The notes beneath the pieces were generated by a model that had not been told where the DNA came from, did not search any database, and was given only the letters and a program-made list of their open reading frames with translations. From Thermodesulfobacteriota bacterium (lineage in GTDB: Bacteria; Desulfobacterota; WTBG01; CAIYCZ01; CAIRTM01), in the NCBI GenBank assembly GCA_028278025.1, contig JANQFE010000148.1, positions 1 through 61,386 on the forward strand: a DNA stretch of 61,386 bases, given 5' to 3'. A program made the position numbers and the translations under genes. Below, one piece after another: positions 1 to 8,035 of this stretch (positions are counted from its first letter, which is position 1; each line of letters opens with the position of its first letter).

Positions 1-24
1 AAAGTCGGCTAAAGGAAAAACAAC

Positions 25-58
25 ATACCTCTGAAATTCTCACGAGGGGTATATTTTT
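25..58 (+). terminator. Probable rho-independent terminator
   Basis: ATACCTC (25-31) pairs with GAG-GGTAT (44-52, two-base bulge) and is followed by a T-rich run. It would end a transcript entering from the left of the window. The gene it serves is outside the window. Confidence 0.4.
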
Positions 59-60
59 TC

Positions 61-116
61 ATAGCACCTTCCTTCGGTGCTTACTCAAGTCTTCGCCTAC
101 AGGCGAGGGTTTTTCT
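61..116. repeat. Two adjacent stem-loops, second with T-run
   Basis: AGCACC (63-68) pairs with GGTGCT (76-81) around a 7-base loop. TCGCCT (93-98) and AGGCGA (101-106) follow and lead into GGGTTTTTC. The second looks like a terminator, but the same TCGCCT/AGGCGA stem recurs near the other end of the window (61085-61099), so it may belong to a dispersed palindromic element such as a transposon end remnant. Confidence 0.4.
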
Positions 117-149
117 CCCCGAGTGAGACAATAAATTCAGTATTATTAC

Positions 150-178
150 ATTGTATGGTATTATATTGTATGGTATTA
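150..178 (+). repeat. Two-copy 15-bp tandem repeat
   Basis: ATTGTATGGTATTA occurs at 150-163 and again at 165-178, a period of 15 bases, in AT-rich non-coding DNA. Function unknown. Confidence 0.7.
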
Positions 179-193
179 CTTGGACAGCAAACC

Positions 194-244
194 TCGGGAG
201 AACAACGCTAAAGTTTCTGTTTAAAAAATTAGAAACTTCTCCGA
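194..244 (+). other. Possible structured leader RNA
   Basis: AAGTTTCT (211-218) pairs perfectly with AGAAACTT (231-238), and an outer stem TCGG-(G)-AG (194-200) pairs with CTCCGA (239-244). It lies about 290 bases before the B12-binding photoreceptor-like gene. I could not match it to a known riboswitch. A chance fold in AT-rich DNA is possible. Confidence 0.25.
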
Positions 245-368
245 TACATACTATGTTCCTGTTGAAGAAGATAGGTTGCCACGTATGAGTACCGGGGTTG
301 CAAAAAAGCCATGTCGTATGAAGATATCCAGATTAATTACAAATAAATTTGATAATATAGACATTTTT

Positions 369-400
369 ATTAATTATTATTTTAAAATATAATAATTAAT
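369..400. promoter_or_regulatory. Perfect AT-rich inverted repeat upstream of the B12-protein gene
   Basis: ATTAATTATTAT (369-380) and ATAATAATTAAT (389-400) are perfect 12-base arms around an 8-base spacer, 130 bases before the gene at 531. It could be an operator or promoter element; low sequence complexity limits confidence. The rest of 1-530 shows no credible ORF. Confidence 0.35.
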
Positions 401-530
401 ATTTAAATTTTGGTTTATATATAAGCAGCATTATACTATCGAACCAAAGAACAAAATATCTTCGTCTCAACAATAGGGTAAATCTTCCGTTTAATATTGA
501 AATTTAAAAATATAAAAAGTAAGATTCCAT

Positions 531-1622
531 ATGAGTGCGCCTCAGAAACCCAAAAGCCCTGCGGCCCCCCATAGCGATAATGCTAAAGTCAGTGAAATTA
601 TTCTCGCTTCCCATAACGAGCTTGCAAAGGATATCACATCCCGCATGCATGCTTCATTCGGTGAAATGCTCGAACAATACGGGGTTGAGCCGGAAAAAAT
701 GTTTGAATACATGTTCTATAAGGTTTCCTACCTTGCCAATGCCATTGCCAATGCAAACACTGGACTTTTTACGGAATATGTTGATTGGGAAAAATCCCTT
801 TTTGAAAGCAAAAAAATTTCTGTAGATGTTCATGTAAAAACCCTTGAAGTGCTACAGGAGAGTCTGATTGCCGGGCTTCCCCCGGAAACACATAAAACAA
901 TTAACGCTTTTATCCGGGCGGGATTTGATGAAATTAAAGGCAGTTGCGTTAAAATACAGCCGTTTATTGATTCCGCAGCCGCCCATGGTGTGCTGGCGCA
1001 GCAGTATCTTGATGCAACGCTTGCCGGAGACCGGCCAGCTGCAAACCGCCTCGTGATGGAAGCTTTCAGCGGTGGGGTATCTATTCGCGATATCTATTTA
1101 CACGTGCTGCAGCCCGTGCAGTATGAGGTCGGCAGGCTATGGCAAACAAACCGCATCACCGTTGCCCAAGAGCATTTTGCCAGCGGGGTAACTCAGATGA
1201 TCATGTCGCAGCTGTACTATCCCCATATTTGCAACGTCGAAAAAACAGGCAAAACAATGGTGGCAATCTGCGTCAGCGGTGAGCTGCACGAAATCGGGCT
1301 CAGGATGGTTTCCGATCTGTTCGAAATGGAAGGTTGGCATGTTTGCCTCCTGGGAGCAAACATGCCAGCCTATGATATCGTGGAAAGCCTTTTGAAACAC
1401 AAAGCAGCTGTGCTGGGCATCTCGGCCGCCATGGCATCCAGCGTCAACAAAGCAGAAAGCATTATCGAGCGCGTAAAAACTTCCGAGGCTTCTAAAACAT
1501 CAATTATGGTTGGAGGATATGCCTTTAACCGTGACGCACAGCTATGGAGTATGGTCGGGGCTGATTACTATGCCAAAGATGCCCAGTCAGCCCTGCAAAT
1601 AACCCGCAAGGTTACCGTCTAA
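531..1622 (+). CDS. CarH-type B12-binding sensor protein, probable photoreceptor
   Basis: 363 residues. The C-terminal half has the two-part cobalamin module of the CarH/methionine-synthase type: a helical cap (about residues 150-235) and a Rossmann B12-binding domain (about 240-360) with E251-x-H253-x-x-G256, the ExHxxG form typical of B12 light sensors, and a GG loop near 328. The cap carries W204 followed nine residues later by E214-H215, the W-x9-EH signature that in CarH shields the adenosyl group and supplies the lower histidine. No MerR-type HTH is visible; residues 1-150 are helical and unassigned, so output is probably by protein contact, not DNA binding. It is 13 bases upstream of a histidine kinase gene, suggesting that it feeds a phosphorelay. 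Inference: it senses light, or adenosylcobalamin/redox state. A corrinoid carrier role for a methyltransferase is the main alternative, but no methyltransferase gene is nearby. Confidence 0.8.
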   Translation: MSAPQKPKSPAAPHSDNAKVSEIILASHNELAKDITSRMHASFGEMLEQYGVEPEKMFEYMFYKVSYLANAIANANTGLFTEYVDWEKSLFESKKISVDVHVKTLEVLQESLIAGLPPETHKTINAFIRAGFDEIKGSCVKIQPFIDSAAAHGVLAQQYLDATLAGDRPAANRLVMEAFSGGVSIRDIYLHVLQPVQYEVGRLWQTNRITVAQEHFASGVTQMIMSQLYYPHICNVEKTGKTMVAICVSGELHEIGLRMVSDLFEMEGWHVCLLGANMPAYDIVESLLKHKAAVLGISAAMASSVNKAESIIERVKTSEASKTSIMVGGYAFNRDAQLWSMVGADYYAKDAQSALQITRKVTV

Positions 1623-1635
1623 GTGGAGAAGCGCA

Positions 1636-2478
1636 TTGGAGCAACGAGACAAAAAGCCCTCAGTCAGCGTTGACCTGTACGAGGAGCTTTCCCGGCTTAA
1701 CAACGAGCTTGCGAATATGCACCGTGAGCTTGCTAAAAAGAATGTCGAACTGCAGGACCTGAATAAAACATTGCATTTTCTCAATGAGGAAAAGAATCGC
1801 TTCCTGGGAATGGCGGTCCACGACCTGCGAAAGCCCCTGGCTATCATATCAATGTACAGCGAATTTTTGCATGACAGCCTTTCATCAAACTTGAACAAGG
1901 ACAACCAGGATTTCATTGCCACCATCATGTCGTCAAGCAAAACAATGCTGGGCACCATCAATGCGTTTTTGGATTTTTCCAAAATTGAGGCTGGCAGATT
2001 GGAGTTACAGCTTCAGCCTACAGACATAGCTATTCCCATTAAAAACACAATGAAACTCAATGAAATTTTTGCAAACAAAAAAAATATCACGTTGTCTTAT
2101 GTCCCGCATGACACTATTCCAAAAATCCTGATAGATGGGAACAGGATTGAACAGGTCCTGGATAACCTTGTATCCAATGCAATCAAGTTCTCCAGAACCG
2201 ATACAAATATCACAATTGGCCTTGACAAAAAAGACGGTTTTATCATTATATCAGTAAAGGATGAGGGTCTGGGAATACCTGAGCAAGAAATAGAAACGTT
2301 ATTTAATCCTTACGAAAAGACCAGTGTCAAAGGCACCTCCGGTGAACAAAGCACCGGACTGGGACTTGCCATAGCAAAAAAAATTGTGATTGCCCACAAA
2401 GGAAAAATATGGGTTGATAGTACGGAAGGTGCAGGATCAACTTTTTCTTTTTCATTACCTCTTGCACAGCCAGATTAA
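1636..2478 (+). CDS. Soluble sensor histidine kinase
   Basis: 280 residues with a TTG start preceded by GTGGAGAAG. A short N-terminal coiled coil (about 10-50) leads into HisKA with the phospho-acceptor H62 (VHDLRKPL) and a HATPase_c domain with N box (DNLVSNAIKFS), G1 (DEGLGIP) and G2 (TGLGLAIAKK). There is no membrane segment and no sensor domain of its own, so input must come from a partner. The adjacent B12-binding protein is the obvious candidate and the receiver/PAS protein just downstream the likely target. The three genes are spaced 13 and 19 bases apart and read as one operon. Confidence 0.9.
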   Translation: MEQRDKKPSVSVDLYEELSRLNNELANMHRELAKKNVELQDLNKTLHFLNEEKNRFLGMAVHDLRKPLAIISMYSEFLHDSLSSNLNKDNQDFIATIMSSSKTMLGTINAFLDFSKIEAGRLELQLQPTDIAIPIKNTMKLNEIFANKKNITLSYVPHDTIPKILIDGNRIEQVLDNLVSNAIKFSRTDTNITIGLDKKDGFIIISVKDEGLGIPEQEIETLFNPYEKTSVKGTSGEQSTGLGLAIAKKIVIAHKGKIWVDSTEGAGSTFSFSLPLAQPD

Positions 2479-2497
2479 CAAAAAGGGGATGTGAGGT

Positions 2498-3496
2498 ATG
2501 AAAACAAAAAACCGGATACTTGTCATCGACGATAACCCTGACATGCTCAAAGGCAACATACATTTGCTGCAATCTGCTGGATATGAAGTAATGGGGGGGG
2601 CCAGCGGTAATGAGTGTCTTAAAATTGTGCGCGACGTCAAACCCGATCTGATACTTTTGGATGTTAACCTGCCGGATATTGACGGTACAGAAGTATGTCG
2701 CCGTATAAAGGCAGACCCGGCCCTACAGGATATTTTCATAGCTCATCTGTCGGCTAAAGCAATTTCTTCTGAATCACAGGTTTCCGGACTTGCTGCCGGT
2801 GCCGATGCATATTTGACTGTTCCAATCAGCAATAAGGAGCTGCTTGCTCGTCTGCAGGCTCTGCTGCGCTTAAAAAACACCCTAAAAACACTCAAACAGA
2901 ATGAAGATTTTCTGACAGTGACATTGCGCAGCATTTCAAACGGTATAATAGTCATAGATACTGAAGCCACTGTTTTGCTGCTCAACGAAGCAGCTGAAAC
3001 AATTACCGGCTGGCACCAAGAGGAAGCTATTGGCAAACCGTTTGCTGATATTTTTGTGACGATCGACGAAAATACCCGTTTAGCCAGTACAATACCTCTT
3101 GAAGATGTTGTTGAGCAGAACGCTACTATTGATTTATCTTCTTCTCACATGCTGATAGCCCGGGACGGCTCAGAGCGTATCCTGTCTGGCAGTGCCAAAC
3201 CAATAACTGAAAAAAATTCTACCGTAACCGGCATTGTGCTGACATTTGGTGATATTACACAGCAGAGAGAAACAGAGAAAGAAAAAGAAAAACTTATCGA
3301 TGAACTCAAAAAGGCCCTTGAAGAAGTAAAAACGCTCAGCGGTCTTCTGCCTATATGTTCCGGATGTAAAAAAATACGGGATGACAAAGGGTACTGGAAT
3401 AAAATTGAATCCTATATCATGGCTCATTCCGAAGCAGAGTTTACCCACAGTCTGTGCCCAGAGTGTCTTAAGCGTCTCTACCCTGATCTGTATTAA
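2498..3496 (+). CDS. Receiver-PAS protein with Cys-rich C-terminal tail
   Basis: 332 residues, ATG start with a GGGGATGTGAGG ribosome site. Receiver domain (about 5-120) has acidic pair D11/D12 and phospho-acceptor D55 (LLDVNLPD), but the normally invariant lysine of the K-P pair is replaced: YLTVP instead of YLTKP. A PAS domain follows (about 135-260), then a short coiled coil (about 260-285) and a C-terminal module of CxxCKKIRDDKG-W plus CPEC, a tail common in deltaproteobacterial PAS and receiver proteins whose role is unknown. No DNA-binding or GGDEF domain. It is probably an intermediate or output of the B12-sensor/kinase relay encoded upstream. Confidence 0.85.
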   Translation: MKTKNRILVIDDNPDMLKGNIHLLQSAGYEVMGGASGNECLKIVRDVKPDLILLDVNLPDIDGTEVCRRIKADPALQDIFIAHLSAKAISSESQVSGLAAGADAYLTVPISNKELLARLQALLRLKNTLKTLKQNEDFLTVTLRSISNGIIVIDTEATVLLLNEAAETITGWHQEEAIGKPFADIFVTIDENTRLASTIPLEDVVEQNATIDLSSSHMLIARDGSERILSGSAKPITEKNSTVTGIVLTFGDITQQRETEKEKEKLIDELKKALEEVKTLSGLLPICSGCKKIRDDKGYWNKIESYIMAHSEAEFTHSLCPECLKRLYPDLY

Positions 3497-3547
3497 AAAT
3501 TAGAATCAACCTATAAACAAAATTTTTTTACAGCTTCAGACTACAAA

Positions 3548-3573
3548 TTAACCGACTCTTACGGGTCGGTTAA
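3548..3573. terminator. Bidirectional terminator-like hairpin between convergent genes
   Basis: TTAACCGAC (3548-3556) and GTCGGTTAA (3565-3573) form a perfect 9-bp stem with an 8-base loop between the convergent receiver and radical SAM genes. T-runs on both sides are weak. Confidence 0.55.
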
Positions 3574-3590
3574 TTTATTAAGCTGCCTTT

Positions 3591-5138
3591 TCAGCCCTGC
3601 TTTATCCCCAACATCCTTTTTATTTTACGGGTGAGATACTTCAGGAATGTATTTAAAAATACTTCTAATTTTGACTCTTCCTGATGGGTCACAACATTTT
3701 TAACAGTGCGTACTATACGCGAGGGATGTATGAGGAATGCAAGCGGATAAAAATTGAGCAGTATCAGATACTTGTAAAAAGTGAGCCGCCAGGCCGGGAT
3801 GTGCTCTGAATAATTTCTCTCTTCAGCAAGATACCAGTCGGTAGCCATGAGAGGTGCCAGAAGAGTTTCATCCGTTATCTCCAGCCGTCCCTTCCTGACA
3901 AGATAGTTGTAAAGTGCAGATGATGGAATGGGGAAAAAGAAATCCATACCAAGATCCTCTACCCCTCTTCTTGCTAATTGGCGGACAAATTTTAGGTTTT
4001 CACGGACCATCTTGTCGGTATCATGGGGAAATCCCAGTACAAGATACACCGTAATGCTCAGTCCGTTGCGCACTGATGCATCTATTGCATTAAAAAGACT
4101 GCTCCGTTTCATCTTTTTCTTTATCAGTTGACGCGTCACCTCCGAACCGCTTTCAGGAGCAAAACACATTGCCCGGCAACCGGATTTACCGAGCAGTGCA
4201 GCTACCTCATCATCAATTGCTTCACAGCGGGTTCCCGAAGGAAACTGCCACGATATTTTTAATCCCCTTTTTAATATCTCCTGGCAAAAATTTATTATCC
4301 AGTCCTTCTTGACAATTGCCGTATGATCCTGGAAGGGGAAAGTGTTGGCAGTATACGTTTTGATATAGTGCTCTATTTCATCAACAACCAGCTTTGGGGT
4401 GCGTGGATACCAGCGTTGTGTCCACATCCCGGGACTTGAGCAAAATGTACATGCATAGGGACATCCGCGCGTTGCCAGAATCGGAATCATAAAACCATAG
4501 TCTGTGCCTGTTTTCATGCCCTGGGTATTATATGTTCTAAGATCAAACAGGTTCCAGGCCGGACGGGCAATGTCATCAACTGCTTTTATGCGGCAGCGCG
4601 GACTGTTTACCACTACCTTATGCCCGTCGCGCCATACAATGCCGGGAATTTCCGACAGGCTACAATCAACTTCCTTTTTTTTCTTTTCAATAGCCTCAAA
4701 CAACTCAACAACCCCTTCTTCACCTTCTCCCCGAACAATATAGTCTATCGGCGCTGTTTCCATCGAAATCTCGGGAAGTCCGTTGAAATGCTCACCACCG
4801 CAGACTATGGTTACATCTGGAAATTTCTTCCTAATGATTTGTAACATTGAACGCACAAGGGGCCATGAAAAACTCCACATATTCGTAACCCCAATGACAT
4901 CGCTTGACGGGTCAATCCTTTCAACAATCTCTTCCGGACTCAGACCCAAGCGGTATACCTGCCCTATCTTGACGAGACACTCGGGAGCTTCACTGTAAGC
5001 ATCTATAACGGTGATATCATGCCCTGCCTTTTGCAAAGCAGCTGCAATATATGCCAGTCCCAGAGGAGGCGCAGGCCCCAGTGCAGATAAAGCTCTGGGG
5101 TTCTGGAAAAGCGGTGGGTGGATTAAGGTTGCTTTCAA
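3591..5138 (-). CDS. B12-binding radical SAM protein
   Basis: 515 residues from a TTG start at 5138, chosen because AAAGG lies nine bases upstream and the product then begins MKATLIHPP as in the family; a TTG six codons earlier (5156) lacks such a site. The N-terminal B12-binding domain (about 1-140) is followed by a radical SAM barrel with C226-x3-C230-x2-C233 (RGCPYACTFC). The C-terminal about 150 residues match no specific function I recognise. Relatives include BchE-like, hopanoid and lipid methylases or cyclases; the substrate cannot be read from the sequence. It is convergent with the B12-sensor operon, so it is a neighbour and not part of that transcript. Confidence 0.85.
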   Translation of the reverse strand: MKATLIHPPLFQNPRALSALGPAPPLGLAYIAAALQKAGHDITVIDAYSEAPECLVKIGQVYRLGLSPEEIVERIDPSSDVIGVTNMWSFSWPLVRSMLQIIRKKFPDVTIVCGGEHFNGLPEISMETAPIDYIVRGEGEEGVVELFEAIEKKKKEVDCSLSEIPGIVWRDGHKVVVNSPRCRIKAVDDIARPAWNLFDLRTYNTQGMKTGTDYGFMIPILATRGCPYACTFCSSPGMWTQRWYPRTPKLVVDEIEHYIKTYTANTFPFQDHTAIVKKDWIINFCQEILKRGLKISWQFPSGTRCEAIDDEVAALLGKSGCRAMCFAPESGSEVTRQLIKKKMKRSSLFNAIDASVRNGLSITVYLVLGFPHDTDKMVRENLKFVRQLARRGVEDLGMDFFFPIPSSALYNYLVRKGRLEITDETLLAPLMATDWYLAEERNYSEHIPAWRLTFYKYLILLNFYPLAFLIHPSRIVRTVKNVVTHQEESKLEVFLNTFLKYLTRKIKRMLGIKQG

Positions 5139-5280
5139 GTATAGTACCCTTTGCAATGCCCGTATAAATTTTGCATACTTTTTTAATTATGATACTTTTT
5201 TTCGGGCTATCTCTAACAGCCAAAAAATATAATAATTACGTCGGTTACATTACTTCTTATCTTAAATTAATAGTATAAAA

Positions 5281-5313
5281 AGCCCCTTACTCTCTAAAAG
5301 AAACTAAGGGGCT
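5281..5313 (-). terminator. Rho-independent terminator of the FAD oxidase cluster
   Basis: On the minus strand AGCCCCTTA (from 5313) pairs with TAAGGGGCT (to 5281) and is followed by TTTTTATA. It sits 36 bases after the last FAD oxidase gene and would end the whole minus-strand transcript. Confidence 0.85.
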
Positions 5314-5348
5314 CTCTGAAACTAATGATACATATAATTAATTATATT

Positions 5349-6875
5349 CTACTCAATGGGAAACGAGACTCCCGGTGCCATGAACCCTTGCGGGTCAACG
5401 ACCCCCTTAAGAACCTTTGCCATGGCAAAATGATCCGGGGTTTCAGTCCAGGTGCGGGCATCACGCCCTACACCCAGAGGGGCCATGCCGATTTTCTTCA
5501 TCATGGTGTCGAAGCGGGCCTTGATTTCACCGATCATGGGCAGGAACTGGCGACTTGCAAAGTCAAGTACAAAGATAACTTCTCCGGCAGCATTTGCATG
5601 GCCACCCATGGAAAGATAAGTCTGACCGCAGCTTGCATACAGTCTGACAATCGGATGGGGATGATTCAAAAAGTCTTTATACTTCCTGCACACGGCCTGG
5701 TAGGCATTCATCCCTTCACGCATATAGATTTCCAGCTTTTCCATGGTATCAAACACACCGCCGGAAACGAAGATTCCACCGGAATCTGATTTGCCGTTAA
5801 AGGTACCGCATATTTTTGGGCTGTTGCATTGCTGCCAGCCGGCTGCATTGGCTTCATGCCCGTCAAGAATAGCAACCATCCAGTCAGGCATAGGTACCCC
5901 GCCATATTTCTTCAGCATTTTGATACAGGCATTGCGTTCATACTCCACCTTAGCTTTGGTCCCGCGAAAGCCCATCCCCACCAGGTTAATGTCCTGGGTT
6001 GCCTTGACAAAGTGATTTCCTTCCTGCCAGTGCTGACTTGAATACAGCGCATGGGTCCAGCAACCCGGTCCCATAACCGTAGCACCACAGGCATACTCAC
6101 TCTTGATAACCGCATTCATGGCCTGACAGGCTTCTTCAAGTGAGTTAAAGGTTACCCAGAGAGAACCGACTTCTTGCGGTGTTCTGAAAAAGCGAAATTC
6201 CATCTCGCTAACAATACCGTATCCGGCATTGGCAAAAAACGGCAAATAGGTCAGGGCCGGGCCCGGACCATGGGGCCATGCCGGCGAATCGGGACCAGCC
6301 ATGGAGCCGGTCCTGACGACTTCACCGCTCGGCAATACCATTTCCATACCCGCAGCACAGTTAATACCCATCCCGTCAAGGTACCCGGCCATTTTGTTTT
6401 GTCCGGTAAAAACCTGATAGGGAACAAACAATGATGTGCCGGGGCTGCCGCCGAAATACGGCCGGTAGCCCACATCCATATCACGGACCAGCTGGCTGAC
6501 CTGCAGACCGGTCGCACCCGGCTGCACACGCACAACCAGACGGTCCTCATCAACCGTTACTTTCTGCATGCGGTGAAAGTCAAAGGTTATGCCGACGTCG
6601 GCTTTACCGGGAATTGAGCCGATCAACAACACTGTTCCTCCCCCCACAGCATACAGGGGAATATTATTGCTGCCTGCCAGCCGCACGATGGCCTGAATAT
6701 CCTTAACAGATTCCGGCATTACAACAACAAGGGGGTGATTTTCGGGATAGAGAGCACCCTGGCCAAAATGGGTTAGAACATCGGAACCGAAATGGTAACG
6801 GGTAAGCGCATCGGTTCTCACCCATTCGGCACCAACGATTCTCTTCAGCCGTTTAATAATATCTGCTTTTTTCAT
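5349..6875 (-). CDS. FAD-linked oxidase, VAO/PCMH fold (a)
   Basis: 508 residues. An N-terminal PCMH-type FAD-binding domain (about 40-225) has the pyrophosphate loop near YAVGGGTVLL and the hallmark LPSGEVVRTGS and HGPGP stretch seen in vanillyl-alcohol oxidase/p-cresol methylhydroxylase relatives. The C-terminal cap ends with DPQGFMAPG, equivalent to the usual DPxxxLNPGK. No signal peptide. Its start overlaps the stop of the upstream Fe-S protein gene by 4 bases (6872-6875), so the two are translationally coupled. By layout it resembles one FAD subunit of a GlcDEF-type complex. Substrate unknown: a phenolic compound or a 2-hydroxy acid would fit the fold. Confidence 0.85.
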   Translation of the reverse strand: MKKADIIKRLKRIVGAEWVRTDALTRYHFGSDVLTHFGQGALYPENHPLVVVMPESVKDIQAIVRLAGSNNIPLYAVGGGTVLLIGSIPGKADVGITFDFHRMQKVTVDEDRLVVRVQPGATGLQVSQLVRDMDVGYRPYFGGSPGTSLFVPYQVFTGQNKMAGYLDGMGINCAAGMEMVLPSGEVVRTGSMAGPDSPAWPHGPGPALTYLPFFANAGYGIVSEMEFRFFRTPQEVGSLWVTFNSLEEACQAMNAVIKSEYACGATVMGPGCWTHALYSSQHWQEGNHFVKATQDINLVGMGFRGTKAKVEYERNACIKMLKKYGGVPMPDWMVAILDGHEANAAGWQQCNSPKICGTFNGKSDSGGIFVSGGVFDTMEKLEIYMREGMNAYQAVCRKYKDFLNHPHPIVRLYASCGQTYLSMGGHANAAGEVIFVLDFASRQFLPMIGEIKARFDTMMKKIGMAPLGVGRDARTWTETPDHFAMAKVLKGVVDPQGFMAPGVSFPIE

Positions 6876-8029
6876 TTACTCGCCTCCTTTCCGCTGTAGC
6901 CGTATGCCTGTGCAACAAGCGATGTGATGTCCATAATCCTAATGTCTTTAGGCTTGGCCTGACGCAGGTTTGCATTACAATAAGGACAGGCTGTTATCAT
7001 TACTTTTGCACCGGTGGCCTTGGCCTCATACCAACGATTACCGGCATAGCGCTTAGCCAGTGCGGGGTTGTCGGCAAGCACGCCTCCGCCGGCACCGCAG
7101 CAGAGGGAATCGTGGCCTCTGCGCCACATCTCTTTGAGTTCCAGCCCCAGTTTCTTTATAATTTCACGCGGTGCAGCATACTCTTTGGCATACCGACCCA
7201 GGTGGCAGGGGTCTTGGTAGGTAACCGGGCCAAGCTTAATCTTTTTAGCCTTGCCGGTCTTCAGCATGCGTGCATACAGGCTGATAATCGAGACAAACTC
7301 TACAGTGCTGTTACTAAAGCGTTGCAAAACAGAAAGGCTCTCGGGATTATACACCAGCACCTGTTTTATACCGTGCTTTGCAAGCCGAGCATCAATCTCG
7401 GCCATAGCATTTTCAAGCTCTTTCCGGCAGCCGCCGTTTACCAGAGCAGCGCTTACCGGCGGCAAAGGTTCGCTTATGAGGCAACCGACCTTTTTACCGC
7501 TCTTTTGCAGAATAAAACCGATCTCCTTCAGCTTAGGTGTATTGGTGAGCAGAGTATTGTCGCCAAAAACAATCGTATGTGCTTTTTTATTACCGGTTAC
7601 ATCAAAAACACCAAAGCTTTTCAAAACGCCAAGCTTCTGGTTCTTCGGAATGCTGAGGCTGTCAGCTGCTTTTCGCATGCTTTTAGGCTTCAGCCTCGCA
7701 GGGATCATACTCCTAAGCTCTTCCAGGATGGTTATTGCAGGAACATGGCGATAACCTCTCTGACAGAAATCATCACAATATCCGCAAACCGTACAGGAAT
7801 AGAGAACTTTGGCAAGATCATCGCTCCATTTCAGATCTCCCTGGGCAATACCCCGGGCCATATACATCAGCCCTGAGGGTTCATAGGCCCCAAAAAGTGT
7901 CATGCCGCTGGGACACTGGGTTGCAAAGGCAACATCAGGAATCTCATCCTGAACCACCCCCCGGCATGTACCGCAACGATTGCAACATAATGCTATTTCT
8001 AAAAGTTCTTGTTTTGTCAAGGCTATCAC
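6872..8029 (-). CDS. Fe-S oxidoreductase of the GlcF/HdrD/GlpC type
   Basis: 385 residues. Two ferredoxin-type cysteine clusters lie in the first 120 residues (CNRCGTC and CTVCGYCDDFC), followed by two CCG repeats: one around DPCHLGRY with SLCCGAGGG, and a terminal ACPYCNANL. This is the electron-transfer subunit layout that accepts electrons from FAD oxidases and passes them to a quinone or another carrier. No membrane segment is visible. It lies between two FAD oxidase genes (7 bases after one, 4-base overlap with the next), reproducing the GlcD-GlcE-GlcF gene set in a different order. Confidence 0.88.
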   Translation of the reverse strand: MIALTKQELLEIALCCNRCGTCRGVVQDEIPDVAFATQCPSGMTLFGAYEPSGLMYMARGIAQGDLKWSDDLAKVLYSCTVCGYCDDFCQRGYRHVPAITILEELRSMIPARLKPKSMRKAADSLSIPKNQKLGVLKSFGVFDVTGNKKAHTIVFGDNTLLTNTPKLKEIGFILQKSGKKVGCLISEPLPPVSAALVNGGCRKELENAMAEIDARLAKHGIKQVLVYNPESLSVLQRFSNSTVEFVSIISLYARMLKTGKAKKIKLGPVTYQDPCHLGRYAKEYAAPREIIKKLGLELKEMWRRGHDSLCCGAGGGVLADNPALAKRYAGNRWYEAKATGAKVMITACPYCNANLRQAKPKDIRIMDITSLVAQAYGYSGKEASK

Positions 8030-8035
8030 CTCCTT

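Noticed and set aside
181..330. Possible c-di-GMP (GEMM) riboswitch
   Set aside because: GCAAACC and ACGCTAAAG resemble GEMM core pieces, but the required stem between them and the rest of the core do not form.
7112..7876. 254-codon plus-strand ORF opposite the Fe-S protein gene
   Set aside because: Fully antisense to a gene with clear cysteine motifs; codon structure belongs to the minus strand.
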